IMG/VR virus record: IMGVR_UViG_3300027733_000184
Coordinates: 1 to 26,025 of that record
Origin: a virus
Strand: one strand, 5' to 3'
Length of the DNA stretch: 26,025 nucleotides
Below the pieces are notes generated by a model. It made no database searches. It saw only the letters and a program-made list of their open reading frames with translations, and had not been told where the DNA came from. The first letter of the stretch is position 1. Each line of letters begins with the position of its first letter. A program made the translations under genes and the position numbers. Shown here piece after piece: positions 24,488 to 26,025 of the stretch.

Positions 24488-25423
24488 ATGAGTAAACAAG
24501 ATGCGCAATTTGAAGCGATGATGAAACAGTATGAGAACAATTCTAGTTCTTATGCTAAAAACAATTCAGCTAAAGAGTATGATTTGAAGAACTACTTCAC
24601 AACGTACCTTTCTGACAAACAAAAAACAGCTACTAAAACAATCAGAGTATTACCTACCTCTGACGGCTCAACACCATTTAAAGAAGTTCACGGACACAAA
24701 ATGCAGGTTGACGGAGAATGGAAAACATTTATGTGTTTAAAGCACGAAAAAGATGAAGACTGTCCTTTCTGCGAAGCTCGTGAAGCACTTTTAGCTTCTG
24801 GCAAGGATTCAGATAAAGAGTTAGCTAAAAAATACAGTGCTAAAAAAATGTACGTTGTAAAAATTATCGATAGAGATAATGAAGCTGATGGTGTTAAATT
24901 CTGGCGTTTTAACCATGACTACCGCAAACAAGGTATCTATGACAAAATCTATGGTGTTTTGACTGCGATTAAACAAAACATTACTGATGCACAGACTGGT
25001 AGAGATTTGATGGTTATGATTGCTAGAGACCAAAACAATCGTCCAATTGTTCAGAGTATTTCTCATTTAGACCCATCACCACTTTCTGAAGATGCTGAAG
25101 TTTCAGCTGAATGGTTATCAGATTCTAGAACTTGGGAAGATGTATACAGTGTTAAACCATACGACTATCTTGAGATTATCGTTAAAGGCGGTGTACCTAC
25201 TTGGGATAAAGAAGCAAAAAAATTCGTGGATAAAGCTTCTTTAACAACACAAGAAAGCGACGGCCTAGATGAAGAATTAACATTAGGAACACCAAACGTT
25301 AAGTCAAACGTTACCGCAGCTTCAAAAAAAACTGCACCATCTATTAAAGTTACTGAGCCTGATGATGATGATGATGATGATAATGAAGGTGAAAAAGATG
25401 TAAACGACGATTTGCCGTTCTAA
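24488..25423 (+). CDS. Single-stranded DNA-binding protein, T4 gp32-like
   Basis: The 311-residue length is close to T4 gp32 (301). A Lys/Asn/Gln-rich N-terminus (about 1-40), which in gp32 mediates cooperative binding, leads to a core with TIRVLPTSDG and a zinc-type cluster C83-x2-H86-x5-C92-x2-C95 (MCLKHEKDEDCPFC). The OB-fold region continues through KKMYVVKIIDRDN, FWRFNHDYRKQGIYDKIYGV and YDYLEIIVKGG. The C-terminal tail is a run of Asp, then a final DDLPF, like the acidic tips that recruit partners in phage and bacterial SSBs. It would coat ssDNA in replication and recombination. It has two host-type promoters upstream and its own terminator, consistent with strong early or middle expression. 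The recombinase gene follows, as expected for a gp32/UvsX partnership. The leader (AACAACAATT before ATG) has no Shine-Dalgarno. Confidence 0.88.
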   Translation: MSKQDAQFEAMMKQYENNSSSYAKNNSAKEYDLKNYFTTYLSDKQKTATKTIRVLPTSDGSTPFKEVHGHKMQVDGEWKTFMCLKHEKDEDCPFCEAREALLASGKDSDKELAKKYSAKKMYVVKIIDRDNEADGVKFWRFNHDYRKQGIYDKIYGVLTAIKQNITDAQTGRDLMVMIARDQNNRPIVQSISHLDPSPLSEDAEVSAEWLSDSRTWEDVYSVKPYDYLEIIVKGGVPTWDKEAKKFVDKASLTTQESDGLDEELTLGTPNVKSNVTAASKKTAPSIKVTEPDDDDDDDNEGEKDVNDDLPF

Positions 25424-25434
25424 TAATTTATAAT

Positions 25435-25466
25435 AAGAATGGGTGGTACATAACTACCCATTCTTT
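25435..25466 (+). terminator. Rho-independent terminator after SSB
   Basis: A 13-bp stem (AAGAATGGGTGGT with ACTACCCATTCTT, one G-U pair) around an ACATA loop, followed by TTATTA. The tail is weak in Ts, so some read-through into the recombinase gene is plausible. Confidence 0.8.
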
Positions 25467-25501
25467 ATTATCTAAATAATATTATTTTTAACAACATACA
25501 T

Positions 25502-26025
25502 ATGGGCACAAAGCCGAAAAAAATTATTGAAAAAAAATCGTTTAATATCGATTCATTTAAAGAGAGTGAAGGGTTAGATTTTACGGTTAAAGAGAAAGAA
25601 ATACAATGGATTCCATTGTCAGAAGCTTTTCACGAGGCTGTAAAAGTGCCTGGGATTCCGATGGGTTATTTTGTATCATTCAGAGGATATTCAAATACTG
25701 GTAAATCAACTTCAATCTATGAGGCCGTTGCAGGTTGTCAAAAGATTGGCGTGTTACCAATAATTTTTGAAACTGAAAATAACTGGAATTGGGAACATGC
25801 TAGAAACATTGGTATGCAATTTGAAGAAGTTGTTGACCCTGATACTGGTGAGATTATTAACTATAAAGGTGACTTCATCTTTATGCAAGGTCCAGACCTA
25901 TTAAAAAAATATCAAAACTACGACCATCAGCATAGCAAGATGGGGACCAAAGCACTAAGATATGAACCTGTTGTTGAAGACATATCAACATACATGCATT
26001 TCATATTGGATAAACAACAAGAGGG
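25502..26025 (+). CDS. RecA/UvsX-like recombinase (partial, runs off right edge)
   Basis: The frame is open from the ATG at 25502 to the window end, giving 174 residues plus two bases. The N-terminal 50 residues are charged and lead to VPGIPMGYFVSF and a Walker A box G62-Y-S-N-T-G-K-S69, then IYEAVAGCQKIGVLPIIFET with a strand ending E90/E92 and NNWNWEHARNIGM. This order, and the TGKS then QK-G-LP-i-f-TEn pattern, is that of phage UvsX/RecA-type recombinases, which form filaments on ssDNA and pair it with homologous duplex. The missing part should hold the Walker B and DNA-binding loops. No promoter is evident in the 33-base gap after the SSB terminator, so it may rely on read-through. A DnaB-like or other RecA-fold ATPase is less likely because of the neighbouring gp32-like gene. 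Confidence 0.8.
   Translation, partial: MGTKPKKIIEKKSFNIDSFKESEGLDFTVKEKEIQWIPLSEAFHEAVKVPGIPMGYFVSFRGYSNTGKSTSIYEAVAGCQKIGVLPIIFETENNWNWEHARNIGMQFEEVVDPDTGEIINYKGDFIFMQGPDLLKKYQNYDHQHSKMGTKALRYEPVVEDISTYMHFILDKQQE

Noticed and set aside
1-26025. tRNA genes, CRISPR arrays, insertion sequences, attachment sites
   Set aside because: No cloverleaf, no regularly spaced repeats, no transposase and no flanking direct repeats were seen on either strand by eye.

Overview
The window looks like part of a large tailed-phage genome with T4-like (contractile-tail, myovirus) gene content, infecting a member of the Bacteroidetes. Phage evidence: a T4 gp19-type tail tube protein, a T4 gp26/gp51-type tail chaperone pair directly before a tape measure, a gp53/LysM-type baseplate protein, a giant hub protein carrying cell-wall enzymes, and then a gp32-like single-strand binding protein and a UvsX/RecA-like recombinase. 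Host evidence: four + strand promoters follow the Bacteroidetes primary-sigma pattern TTG-N19/20-TAnnTTTG, three of them sharing TTGACTT and CGTATATTTG. Genes are preceded by A/T-rich leaders without clear Shine-Dalgarno sequences. The DNA is AT-rich and every gene is on the + strand.

Layout. 70-3009: large unknown, probably virion, protein. 3067-3555: tail tube. 3805-5296: chaperone gene with a Gln-rich N-terminus, overlapping a second reading frame in the manner of a programmed frameshift. 5364-7967: tape measure. 8175-22182: probable operon of a 2174-residue baseplate protein with an inserted OmpA-like domain, a 106-residue LysM/gp53-like protein, and a 2373-residue hub with M15 peptidase, lytic transglycosylase-like and SGNH hydrolase domains. 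22219-23209: two overlapping unknown genes behind a host-type promoter. 23259-24273: a small unknown gene and an acidic repeat protein. 24488-26025: SSB, then the recombinase, which runs off the right edge.

Two transcription signals alternate. Six intergenic regions before structural-type genes hold ATATTTATA (one ATATTTATT) 17-32 bases before the start codon, a likely phage late-promoter element. The unknown pair and the SSB instead have host-type promoters, as expected for early or middle genes. Rho-independent terminators separate most units. One host-type promoter just after the tape measure reads into a terminator about 75 bases later with no ORF between, so it may make a short RNA.

How the parts fit: the tube polymerises on a baseplate made of the 2174-, 106- and 2373-residue proteins, the tape measure with its chaperones sets tail length, and the enzymes at the C-terminus of the hub would act on the cell envelope during DNA entry. 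The SSB and recombinase belong to the replication/recombination module. The tail sheath, baseplate wedge ring and head genes are outside the window.
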